Source: Antedon mediterranea
Taxonomy: Eukaryota > Echinodermata > Crinoidea > Comatulida > Antedonidae
Length of the DNA: 64,000 nt
Assembly: GCF_964355755.1 (NCBI RefSeq)
Contig: NC_092671.1
Span: 21,232,001 to 21,296,000 of the forward strand
Direction: 5' to 3'
Each line of letters begins with the position of its first letter. Positions within the stretch are counted from its first letter, which is position 1. Shown here piece by piece: positions 53,002-64,000 of the stretch. The notes below the pieces were generated by a model. That model was not told the DNA's origin. It did no database searches and saw only the letters and a program-made list of their open reading frames with translations. Made by a program: the position numbers and the translations under genes.

Positions 53002-56000
53002 TTGGCCACAGTGCCTAAAGACATAAAATAAAATAAAAATAAATAAATAAATAATAGCTTCAAATCGCATTTGGAGACGTTTTAGACCATTTTGTAATTT
53101 TCAAAAAAACTTGTTAACATAAAAACACCAAAGTTCTTAGAATAGCTTCAAATCGCATTTGGAGACGTTTTAGACCATTTTGTGCATTTCGATGAAACTT
53201 GGTTACACAAAAACATCAAAGTGCTTAAAATCACATTATAAACCGTTTTAGACCATTTGAGCATTTCGATAACACTTTTCACACAAAAACATCAAAGTTC
53301 ACAATATAGCTTAATATCCTATTTAAAAACGTTTTAGACCATTTTGAGCATTTCGACAAAACTTTTTCACACAAAACACCAAAGTGCTTAGAATACCTTC
53401 AAATCGCATTTGGAGACGTTTTAGACAATTTTGTGATTTTCGAAAAAACTTGTTAACATAAAAACATCAAAGTTTACAGAATAGCTTCAAATCGCATTTG
53501 GAGACGTTTTAGACAATTTTGTGATTTTCGAAAAAACTTGTTAACATAAAAACACCAAAGTGCTTAGAATAGCTTCAAATCGCATTGGGAGACGTTTTAG
53601 ACCATTTTGTGATTTTCGAAAAAACTTGTTAACATAAAAACACCAAAGTGCTTAGAATAGCTTCAAATCGCATTTGGAGACGTTTTAGACCATTTTGTGA
53701 TTTTCGAAAAAACTTGTTAACATAAAAACACCAAAGTTCTTAAAATAACTTCAAATCGCATTTGGAGACGTTTTAGACCATTTTGTGATTTTCGAAAAAA
53801 CTTGTTAACATAAAAACACCAAAGTGTTTAGAAAAGCTTCAAATCGCATTTGGAGACGTTTTAGACCATTTTGGGATTTTTGAAAAAACTTGTTAACATA
53901 AAAACACCAAAGTGCTTAGAATAGCTTCAAATCGCATTTGGAGACGTTTTAGACCATTTTGTAATTTTCAAAAAAACTTGTTAACATAAAAACACCAAAG
54001 TTCTTAGAATAGCTTCAAATCGCATTTGGAGACGTTTTAGACCATTTTGTGCATTTCGATGAAACTTGGTTACACAAAAACATCAAAGTGCTTAAAATCA
54101 CGTTATAAACCGTTTTAGACCATTTGAGCATTTCGATAACACTTTTCACACAAAAACATCAAAGGGCACAATATAGCTTAATATCCTATTTAAAAACGTT
54201 TTAGACCATTTTGAGCATTTCGACAAAACTTTTTCACACAAAACACCAAAGTGCTTAGAATACCTTCAAATCGCATTTGGAGACGTTTTAGACAATTTTG
54301 TGATTTTCGAAAAAACTTAACATAAAAACATCAAAGTTTACAGAATAGCTTCAAATCGCTTTTGGAGACGTTTTAGACAATTTTGTGATTTTCGAAAAAA
54401 CTTGTTAACATAAAAACACCAAAGTGCTTAGAATAGCTTCAAATCGCATTGGGAGACGTTTTAGACCATTTTGTGATTTTCGAAAAAACTTGTTAACATA
54501 AAAACATCAAAGTGTACAGAATAGCTTCAAATCGCATTTGGAGACGTTTTAGACCATTTTGTGATTTTCGAAAAAACTTGTTAACATAAAAACACCAAAG
54601 TGCTTAGAATAGCTTCAAATCGCATTTGGAGACGTTTTAAACCATTTTGTGATTTTCGAAAAAACTTGTTAACATAAAAACACCAAAATGTTTAGAATAG
54701 CTTCAAATCGCATTTGGAGACGTTTTAGACCATTTTGTGATTTTCGAAAAAACTTGTTAACACAAAAACACCAAAGTGATTAGAATAGCTTCAAATCGCA
54801 TTTGGAGACGTTTTAGACCATTTTGTGATTTTCGAAAAAACTTGTTAACATAAAAACACCAAAGTGATTAGAATAGCTTCAAATCGCATTTGGAGACGTT
54901 TTAGACCATTTTGTGCATTTCGATGAAACTTGGTTACGCAAAAACATCAAAGTGCTTAAAATCACATTATAAACCGTTTTAGACCATTTTGAGCATATCG
55001 ATAACACTTTTTACACAAAACACCAAAGTGCTTAGAATAGCTTCAAATCGCATTTGGAGACGTTTTAGACCATTTTGTGATTTTCGACAAAACTTTTTCA
55101 CACAAAACACCAAAGTGCTTAGAATACCTTCAAATCGCATTTGGAGACGTTTTAGACCATTTTGTGATTTTCGAAAAAACTTGTTAACATAAAAACATCA
55201 AAATGTTTAGAATAGCTTCAAATCACATTTGGAGACGTTTTAGACCATTTTGTGATTTTCGAAAAAACTTGTTAACACAAAAACACCAAAGTGATTAGAA
55301 TAGCTTCAAATCGCATTTGGAGACGTTTTAGACCAATTTGTGCATTTCGATGAAACTTGGTTACGCAAAAACATCAAAGTGCTTAAAATCACATTATAAA
55401 CCGTTTTAGACCATTTTGAGCATATCGATAACACTTTTCACACAAAAACATCAAAGAGCACAATATAGCTTAATATCTTATTTAAAAACGTTTTAGACCA
55501 TTTTGAGCATTTCGACAAAACTTTTTCACACAAAACACCAAAGTGCTTAGAATAGCTTCAAATCGCATTTGGAGACGTTTTAGACCATTTTGTGATTTTC
55601 GAAAAAACTTGTTAACATAAAAACATCAAAGTGCTAAGAATAGCTTCAAATCGCATTTGGAGACATTTTAGACCAATTAGTGATTTTCGAAAAAACTTGG
55701 TTACACAAAAACATCAAAGTGGTTAAAATCACATTATAAACCGTTTTAGACCATTTTGAGCATTTCGATAACACTTTTCACACAAAAACATCAAAGTGCT
55801 TAGAATAGCTTCAAATCGCATTTGGAGACGTTTTAGACCATTTTGTGATTTTCGAAAAAAACTTTTTAACATAAAAACACCAAACTTCTAAGAATAGCTT
55901 CAAATCGCATATGGAGACAATTTAGACCATTTTGTGATTTTCGAAAAAACTTGTTAACATAAAAACACCAAAGTGCTAAGAATAGCTTCAAATCGCATAT

Positions 56001-59000
56001 GGAGACAATTTAGACCATTTTGTGATTTTCGAAAAAACTTGGTTACACAAAAACATCAAAGTGGTTAAAATCACATTATAAACCGTTTTAGACCATTTTG
56101 AGCATTTCGATAACACTTTTCACACAAAAACATCAAAGTGCTTAGAATAGCTTCAAATCGCATTTGGAGACGTTTTAGACCATTTTGTGATTTTCCAAAA
56201 AACTTGTTAACATAAAAACATCAAAGTGTACAGAATAGCTTCAAATCGCATTTGGAGACGTTTTAGACCATTTTGTGATTTTCGAAAAAACTTGTTAACA
56301 TAAAAACACCAAAGTGCTTAGAATAGCTTCAAATCGCATTAGGAGACGTTTTAGACCATTTTGTGATTTTCGAAAAAACTTGTTAACATAAAAACACCAA
56401 AGTGCTTAGAATAGCTTCAAATCGCATTTGGAGACGTTTAAGACCATTTTGTGATTTTCGAAAAAACTTGTTAACATAAAAACACCAAAGTGCTTAGAAT
56501 AGCTTCAAATCGCATTTGGAGACGTTTTAGACCAATTTGTGATTTTCGAAAAAACTTGGTTACACAAAAACATCAAAGTGGATAAAAGCACATTATAAAC
56601 CGTTTTAGACCATTTTGAGCATTTCGATAACACATTTCACACAAAAACATCAAAGAGCACAAAATAGCTTAATATCGTATTTAAAAACGTTTTAAACCAT
56701 TTTGAGCATTTCGACAAAACTTTTTCACACAAAACACCAAAGTGTTTAGAAAAGCTTCAAATCGCATTTGGAGACGTTTTAGACCATTTTGGGATTTTCG
56801 AAAAAACTTGTTAACATAAAAACACCAAAGTGCTTAGAATAGCTTCAAATCGCATTTGAAGACGTTTTAGACCATTTTGTAATTTTCGAAAAAACTTGTT
56901 AACATAAAAACACCAAAATGTTTAGAATAGCTTCAAATCGCATTTGGAGACGTTTTAGACCATTTTGTGATTTTCGAAAAAACTTGTTAACACAAAAACA
57001 CCAAAGTGATTAGAATAGCTTCAAATCGCATTTGGAGACGTTTTAGACCATTTTGTGATTTTCGAAAAAACTTGTTAACATAAAAACACCAAAGTGATTA
57101 GAATAGCTTCAAATCGCATTTGGAGACGTTTTAGACCATTTTGTGCATTTCGATGAAACTTGGTTACGCAAAAACATCAAAGTAATAATCACATTATAAA
57201 CAGTTTTAGACCATTTTGAGCATATCGATAAAACTTTTTACACAAAACACCAAAGTGCTTAGAATAGCTTCAAATCGCATTTGGAGACGTTTTAGACCAT
57301 TTTGTGATTTTCGACAAAACTTTTTCACACAAAACACCAAAGTGCTTAGAATACCTTCAAATCGCATTTGGAGACGTTTTAGACCATTTTGTGATTTTCG
57401 AAAAAACTTGTTAACATAAAAACATCAAAGTGTACAGATTAGCTTCAAATCGCATTTGGAGACGTTTTAGACCATTTTGTGATTTTCGAAAAAACTTGTT
57501 AACATAAAAACACCAAAGTGCTTAGAATAGCTTCAAATCGCATTAGGAGACGTTTTAGACCATTTTGTTATTTTCGAAAAAACTTGTTAACATAAAAACA
57601 CCAAAATGTTTAGAATAGCTTCAAATCGCATTTGGAGACGTTTTAGACCATTTTGTGATTTTCGAAAAAACTTGTTAACATAAAAACACCAAAGTGCTTA
57701 GAATACCTTCAAATCGCATTTGGAGACGTTTTAGACCATTTTGTGATTTTCCAAAAAACTTGTTAACATAAAAACATCAAAGTGTACAGAATAGCTTCAA
57801 ATCGCATTTGGAGACGTTTTAGACCATTTTGTGATTTTCGAAAAAACTTGTTAACATAAAAACACCAAAGTGCTTAGAATAGCTTCAAATCGCATTAGGA
57901 GACGTTTTAGACCATTTTGTGATTTTCGAAAAAACTTGTTAACATAAAAACACCAAAGTGCTTAGAATAGCTTCAAATCGCATTTGGAGACGTTTTAGAC
58001 CATTTTGTGATTTTCGAAAAAACTTGTTAACATAAAAACACCAAAATGTTTAGAATAGCTTCAAATCACATTTGGAGACGTTTTAGACCATTTTGTGATT
58101 TTCGAAAAAACTTGTTAACACAAAAACACCAAAGTGATTAGAATAGCTTCAAATCGCATTTGGAGACGTTTTAGACCAATTTGTGCATTTCGATGAAACT
58201 TGGTTACGCAAAAACATCAAAGTGCTTAAAATCACATTATAAACCGTTTTAGACCATTTTGAGCATATCGATAACACTTTTCACACAAAAACATCAAAGA
58301 GCACAATATAGCTTAATATCTTATTTAAAAACGTTTTAGACCATTTTGAGCATTTCGACAAAACTTTTTCACACAAAACACCAAAGTGCTTAGAATAGCT
58401 TCAAATCGCATTTGGAGACGTTTTAGACCATTTTGTGATTTTCGAAAAAACTTTTTCACACAAAACACCAAAGTGCTTAGAATACCTTCAAATCGCATTT
58501 GGAGACGTTTTAGACCATTTTGTGATTTTCGAAAAAACTTGTTAACATAAAAACATCAAAGTGTACAGAATAGCTTCAAATCGCATTTGGAGACGTTTTA
58601 GACCATTTTGTGATTTTCGAAAAAACTTGTTAACATAAAAACACCAAAGTGCTTAGAATAGCTTCAAATCGCATTAGGAGACGTTTTAGACCATTTTGTG
58701 ATTTTCGAAAAAACTTGTTAACACAAAAACACCAAAGTGCTTAGAATAGCTTCAAATCGCATTTGGAGACGTTTTAGACCATTTTGTGATTTTCGAAAAA
58801 ACTTGTTAATATAAAAACACCAAAGTACTTAGAATAGCTTCAAATCGCATTTGGAGACGTTTTAAACCATTTTGTGATTTTCGAAAAAACTTGTTAACAT
58901 AAAAACACCAAAATGTTTAGAATAGCTTCAAATCGCATTTGGAGACGTTTTAGACCATTTTGTGATTTTCGAAAAAACTTGTTAACACAAAAACACCAAA

Positions 59001-60729
59001 GTGATTAGAATAGCTTCAAATCGCATTTGGAGACGTTTTAGACCATTTTGTGCATTTCGATGAAACTTGGTTACGGAAAAACATCAAAGTGCTTAAAATC
59101 ACATTATAAACCGTTTTAGACCATTTTGAGCATTTCGATAACACATTTCACACAAAAACATCAAAGAGCACAAAATAGCTTAATATCGTATTTAAAAACG
59201 TTTTAAACCATTTTGAGCATTTCGACAAAACTTTTTCACACAAAACACCAAAGTGTTTAGAAAAGCTTCAAATCGCATTTGGAGACGTTTTAGACCATTT
59301 TGGGATTTTCGAAAAAACTTGTTAACATAAAAACACCAAAGTGCTTAGAATACCTTCAAATCGCATTTGGAGACGTTTTAGACCATTTTGTAATTTTCGA
59401 AAAAACTTGTTAACATAAAAACACCAAAGTGCTAAGAATAGCTTCAAATCGCATTTGGAGACGTTTTAGACCAATTTGTGATTTTCGAAAAAACTTGGTT
59501 ACACAAAAACATCAAAGTGCTTAAAATCACATTATAAAACCGTTTTAGACCATTTTGAGCATTTCGATAACACTTTTCACACAAAAACATCAAAGAGCAT
59601 AAAATAGGTTAATATCGTATTTAAAAACGTTTTAGACCATTTTGAGCATTTCGACAAAACTTTTTCACACAAAACACCAAAGTGTACAGAATAGCTTAAT
59701 ATCGTATTTAAAAACGTTTTAGACCATTTTGTGATTTTCGAAAAAACTTGTTAACATAAAAACACCAAAATGTTTAGAATAGCTTCAAATTGCATTTGGA
59801 GACGTTTTAGACCATTTTGTGATTTTCGAAAAAACTTGTTAACACAAAAACACCAAAGTGATTAGAATAGCTTCAAATCGCATTTGGAGACGTTTTAGAC
59901 CATTTTGTGATTTTCGAAAAAACTTGTTAACATAAAAACACCAAAGTGATTAGAATAGCTTCAAATCGCATTTGGAGACGTTTTAGACCATTTTGTGCAT
60001 TTCGATGAAACTTGGTTACGCAAAAACATCAATGTGCTTAAAATCACATTATAAACCGTTTTAGACCATTTTGAGCATATCCATAAAACTTTTTACACAA
60101 AACACCAAAGTGCTTAGAATAGCTTCAAATCGCATTTGGAGACGTTTTAGACCATTTTGTGATTTTCGAAAAAACTTGTTAATATAAAAACACCAAAGTA
60201 CTTAGAATAGCTTCAAATCGCATTTGGAGACGTTTTAAACCATTTTGTGATTTTCGAAAAAACTTGTTAACATAAAAACACCAAAATGTTTAGAATAGCT
60301 TCAAATCGCATTTGGAGACGTTTTAGACCATTTTGTGATTTTCGAAAAAACTTGTTAACACAAAAACACCAAAGTGATTAGAATAGCTTCAAATCGCATT
60401 TGGAGACGTTTTAGACCATTTTGTGCATTTCGATGAAACTTGGTTACGGAAAAACATCAAAGTGCTTAGAATAGCTTCAAATCGCATTTGGAGACGTTTT
60501 AGACCATTTTGTGATTTTCGAAAAAACTTGTTAACATAAAAACACCAAAATGTTTAGAATAGCTTCAAATCGCATTTGGAGACGTTTTAGACCATTTTGT
60601 GATTTTCGAAAAAACTTGTTAACACAAAAACACCAAAGTGATTAGAATAGCTTCAAATCGCATTTGGAGACGTTTTAGACCATTTTGTGCATTTCGATGA
60701 AACTTGGTTACGCAAAAACATCAAAGTGC

Positions 60730-62447
60730 TTAAAATCACATTATAAACCGTTTTAGACCATTTTTAGCATATCGATAACACTTTTCACACAAAAACATCA
60801 AAGAGCACAATATAGCTTAATATCGTATTTAAAAACGTTTTAGACCATTTTGAGCATTTCGACAAAACTTTTTCACACAAAACACCAAAGTGCTTAGAAT
60901 AGCTTCAAATCGCATTTGGAGACGTTTTAGACCATTTTGTGATTTTCGAAAAAACTTGTTAACATAAAAACATCAAAGGGCTAAGAATAGCTTCAAATCG
61001 CATTTGGAGACATTTTAGACCAATTAGTGATTTTCGAAAAAACTTGGTTACACAAAAACATCAAAGTGGTTAAAATCACATTATAAACCGTTTTAGACCA
61101 TTTTGAGCATTTCGATAACACTTTTTACACAAAAACATCAAAGTGCTTAGAATAGCTTCAAATCGCATTTGGAGACGTTTTAGACCATTTTGTGATTTTC
61201 GAAAAAAACTTTTTAACATAAAAACACCAAACTGCTAAGAATAGCTTCAAATCGCATATGGAGACAATTTAGACCATTTTGTGATTTTCGAAAAAACTTG
61301 TTAACATAAAAACACCAAAGTGCTTAGAATACCTTCAAATCGCATTTGGAGACATTTTAGACCATTTTGTGATTTTCGAAAAAACTTGTTAACATAAAAA
61401 CATCAAAGTGCTAAGAATAGCTTCCAATCGCATTTGGAGACGTTTTAGACCATTTTGTGATTTTCGAAAACAACTTGTTAACATAAAAACACCAAAGTGC
61501 TTAGAATAGCTTCAAATCGCATTTGGAGACGTTTTAGACCAATTTGTGATTTTCGAAAAAACTTGGTTACACAAAAACATCAAAGTGGATAAAATCACAT
61601 TATAAACCGTTTTAGACCATTTTGAGCATATCGATAACACTTTTCACACAAAAACATCAAAGACCACAATATAGCTTAATATCGTATTTAAAAACGTTTT
61701 AGACCATTTTGAGCATTTCGACAAAACTTTTTCACACAAAACACCAAAGTGCTTAGAATAGCTTCAAATCGCATTTGGAGACGTTTTAGACCATTTTGTG
61801 ATTTTCGAAAAAACTTGTTAACATAAAAACATCAAAGTGCTAAGAATAGCTTCAAATCGAATTTGGAGACATTTTAGACCAATTAGTGATTTTCGAAAAA
61901 ACTTGGTTACACAAAAACATCAAAGTGGTTAAAATCACATTATAAACCGTTTTAGACCATTTTGAGCATTTCGATAACACTTTTCACACAAAAACATCAA
62001 AGTGCTTAGAATAGCTTCAAATCGCATTTGGAGACGTTGTAGACCATTTTGTGATTTTCGAAAAAAACTTTTTAACATAAAAACACCAAACTGCTAAGAA
62101 TAGCTTCAAATCGCATATGGAGACAATTTAGACCATTTTGTGATTTTCGAAAAAACTTGTTAACATAAAAACACCAAAGTGCTTAGAATACCTTCAAATC
62201 GCATTTGGAGACATTTTAGACCATTTTGTGATTTTCGAAAAAACTTGTTAACATAAAAACATCAAAGTGCTAAGAATAGCTTCCAATCGCATTTGGAGAC
62301 GTTTTAGACTATTTTGTGATTTTCGAAAACAACTTGTTAACATAAAAACACCAAAGTGCTTAGAATAGCTTCAAATCGCATTTGGAGACGTTTTAGACCA
62401 ATTTGTGATTTTCGAAAAAACTTGGTTACACAAAAACATCAAAGTGG
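60730..62447. repeat. Satellite B: 859-bp higher-order repeat, two copies
   Basis: Copies are about 60730-61588 and 61589-62447. Markers are CACAATATAG at 60806 and 61665, CAAACTGC at 61228 and 62087, and CATTTTAGACCAATTAGTG in the monomers starting at 60992 and 61851; all are 859 bp apart. Each copy has about ten monomers. Parts of the same block occur at 51317-51810 and near 55645-55960. Confidence 0.85.
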
Positions 62448-63093
62448 ATAAAATCACATTATAAACCGTTTTAGACCATTTTGAGCATTTCGATAACACA
62501 TTTCACACAAAAACATCAAAGAGCACAAAATAGCTTAATATCGTATTTAAAAACGTTTTAAACCATTTTGAGCATTTCGACAAAACTTTTTCACACAAAA
62601 CACCAAAGTGTACAGAATAGCTTCAAATCGCATTTGGAGACGTTTTAGACCATTTTGTGATTTTCGAAAAAACTTGTTAATATAAAAACACCAAAGTACT
62701 TAGAATAGCTTCAAATCGCATTTGGAGACGTTTTAGACCATTTTGTGATTTTCGAAAAAACTTAACATAAAAACATCAAAGTTTACAGAATAGCTTCAAA
62801 TCGCATTTGGAGACGTTTTAAACCATTTTGTGATTTTCGAAAAAACTTGTTAACATAAAAACACCAAAATGTTTAGAATAGCTTCAAATCGCATTTGGAG
62901 ACGTTTTAGACCATTTTGTGATTTTCGAAAAAACTTGTTAACACAAAAACACCAAAGTGATTAGAATAGCTTCAAATCGCATTTGGAGACGTTTTAGACC
63001 ATTTTGTGATTTTCGAAAAAACTTGTTAACATAAAAACACCAAAGTGATTAGAATAGCTTCAAATCGCATTTGGAGACGTTTTAGACCATTTT

Positions 63094-63595
63094 GTGCATT
63101 TCGATGAAACTTGGTTACGCAAAAACATCAAAGTGCTTAAAATCACATTATAAACCGTTTTAGACCATTTTGAGCATATCGATAACACTTTTTACACAAA
63201 ACGCTAAAGTGCTTAGAATAGCTTCAAATCGCATTTGGAGACGTTTTAGACCATTTTGTGATTTTCGACAAAACTTTTTCACACAAAACACCAAAGTGCT
63301 TAGAATACCTTCAAATCGCATTTGGAGACGTTTTAGACCATTTTGTGCATTTCGATGAAACTTGGTTACGCAAAAACATCAAAGTGCTTAAAATCACATT
63401 ATAAACCGTTTTAGACCATTTTGAGCATATCGATAACACTTTTTACACAAAACGCTAAAGTGCTTAGAATAGCTTCAAATCGCATTTGGAGACGTTTTAG
63501 ACCATTTTGTGATTTTCGACAAAACTTTTTCACACAAAACACCAAAGTGCTTAGAATACCTTCAAATCGCATTTGGAGACGTTTTAGACCATTTT
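63094..63595. repeat. Satellite B: 251-bp tandem duplication
   Basis: Two adjacent copies, 63094-63344 and 63345-63595, start at GTGCATTTCGATGAAAC and both contain the rare variant ACAAAACGCTAAAGTG. The unit is three monomers (88 + 77 + 86-87 bp types). The copies look almost identical by eye, so this is a recent event. Confidence 0.85.
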
Positions 63596-64000
63596 GTGAT
63601 TTTCGAAAAAACTTGTTAACATAAAAACATCAAAGTGTACAGAATAGCTTCAAATCGCATTTGGAGACGTTTTAGACCATTTTGTGATTTTCGAAAAAAC
63701 TTGTTAACATAAAAACACCAAAGTGCTTAGAATAGCTTCAAATCGCATTAGGAGACGTTTTAGACCATTTTGTGATTTTCGAAAAAACTTGTTAACATAA
63801 AAACACCAAAGTGCTTAGAATAGCTTCAAATCGCATTTGGAGACGTTTTAGACCATTTTGTGATTTTCGAAAAAACTTGTTAACATAAAAACACCAAAGT
63901 TCTTAAAATAGCTTCAAATCGCATTTGGAGACGTTTTAGACCATTTTGTGATTTTCGAAAAAACTTGTTAACATAAAAACACCAAAGTGTTTAGAAAAGC

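Larger units (their letters stand above)
52700..53052 (+). mobile_element. tRNA-derived SINE inserted in satellite B
   Basis: A non-autonomous retroposon of about 353 bp. Its head TGGCCGAGCGGTTAAGGC matches the D-arm and A box of Leu/Ser tRNAs; the 5' acceptor strand expected before it is missing. A B box (GGTTCGAGGCC) follows, 49 bp after the A box ends. The body (52806-53001) is rich in inverted repeats. The tail from about 53021 is A-rich, ending in ATAA repeats. The flanks CTTAG-AATA and AATA-GCTTC rebuild an intact satellite monomer. They suggest a 4-bp target duplication (52696-52699, 53053-53056), though the tail itself is AATA-like, so its length is uncertain. SINEs are moved by a partner LINE reverse transcriptase, which is not present here. 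The segment GGATAAGGACTATAAACCG to TTTAAAGAACCC resembles a body domain I recall from mollusc and other invertebrate SINEs, but I could not check this. Confidence 0.88.
52601..54505. repeat. Satellite B: about 867-bp tandem duplication flanking the SINE
   Basis: Copy 1 (about 52601-53640, SINE excluded) and copy 2 (about 53825-54505) share private variants in order: TGTTTAGAAAAGC, TTTTGGGATTTT, TTTTGTAATTTTCAAAAAAAC, CACAATATAGC (53300 and 54167) and CGCATTGGGAGACG (53583 and 54447). The spacing is 867 bp, then 864 bp after a 3-bp deletion (AAAACTTAACAT) in copy 2. Copy 2 lacks the SINE. They diverge near 53640/54505. Confidence 0.85.
53056..64000. repeat. Satellite B array, right part
   Basis: Continuation of the 88-bp array to the window edge; the whole satellite B holds about 140 monomers by my estimate. 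Three relatives are interspersed. The 88-bp type ends GTGATTTTCGAAAAAAC-TTGTTAACATAAAAAC. A 77-bp type starts CTTAAAATCACATTATAAAC and has GAGCATATCGATAACAC. An 87-bp type starts CACAATATAGCTTAATATC and has GAGCATTTCGACAAAAC. The 77-bp and 87-bp types usually occur next to each other in that order, preceded by a variant with GTGCATTTCGATGAAACTTGG. All keep the core CGTTTTAGACCATTTT nearly unchanged. I see no gene in it. Confidence 0.97.

Overview
This window is eukaryotic heterochromatin-type DNA. I find no protein-coding gene, no rRNA gene and no functional tRNA gene. It consists of two unrelated tandem-repeat arrays separated by a run of exactly 100 N (51217-51316), plus one tRNA-derived SINE inserted in the second array.

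Satellite A (1-51216) is a pyrimidine-rich minisatellite on the + strand. Its basic unit is 19 bp, GCTGATCTATCTCTCTCTC. The internal (CT)n part varies, giving common 15, 17, 21 and 23 bp variants and, by my estimate, about 2,500 units, all in the same orientation. Shared rare variants show nested higher-order repeats. From about 1 to 32.5 kb the periods are about 2.2 kb, 3.5 kb and 9.4 kb. From 32.5 to 41 kb there is a roughly 1.8 kb tandem pair and related partial copies. From 41 to 51 kb the copies are looser, with markers spaced about 1.3-1.9 kb apart and long pure (TC)n tracts. No transposon interrupts these 51 kb.

Satellite B (51317-64000) is AT-rich. Its main monomer is 88 bp, with 87 bp and 77 bp relatives. 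All share the core CGTTTTAGACCATTTT and most carry the palindrome TTTTCGAAAA or a variant of it. Higher-order copies occur at about 859-867 bp, and there is a 251 bp tandem duplication near the right edge.

The SINE (52700-53052, + strand) begins with a Leu/Ser-type tRNA D-arm (A box). It has a B box, a central body of consecutive hairpins ending in a possible three-way junction, and an ATAA-rich tail. A nearby duplicated satellite segment without the SINE gives the empty site. Its body resembles SINEs I associate with molluscs and other marine invertebrates. That comparison is from memory and is the only clue to the organism, so 'invertebrate, possibly a gastropod' is low confidence.

There is no gene network to describe. 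The window's interest is in satellite evolution, the junction of two satellite families across an unresolved gap, and the structured SINE RNA.
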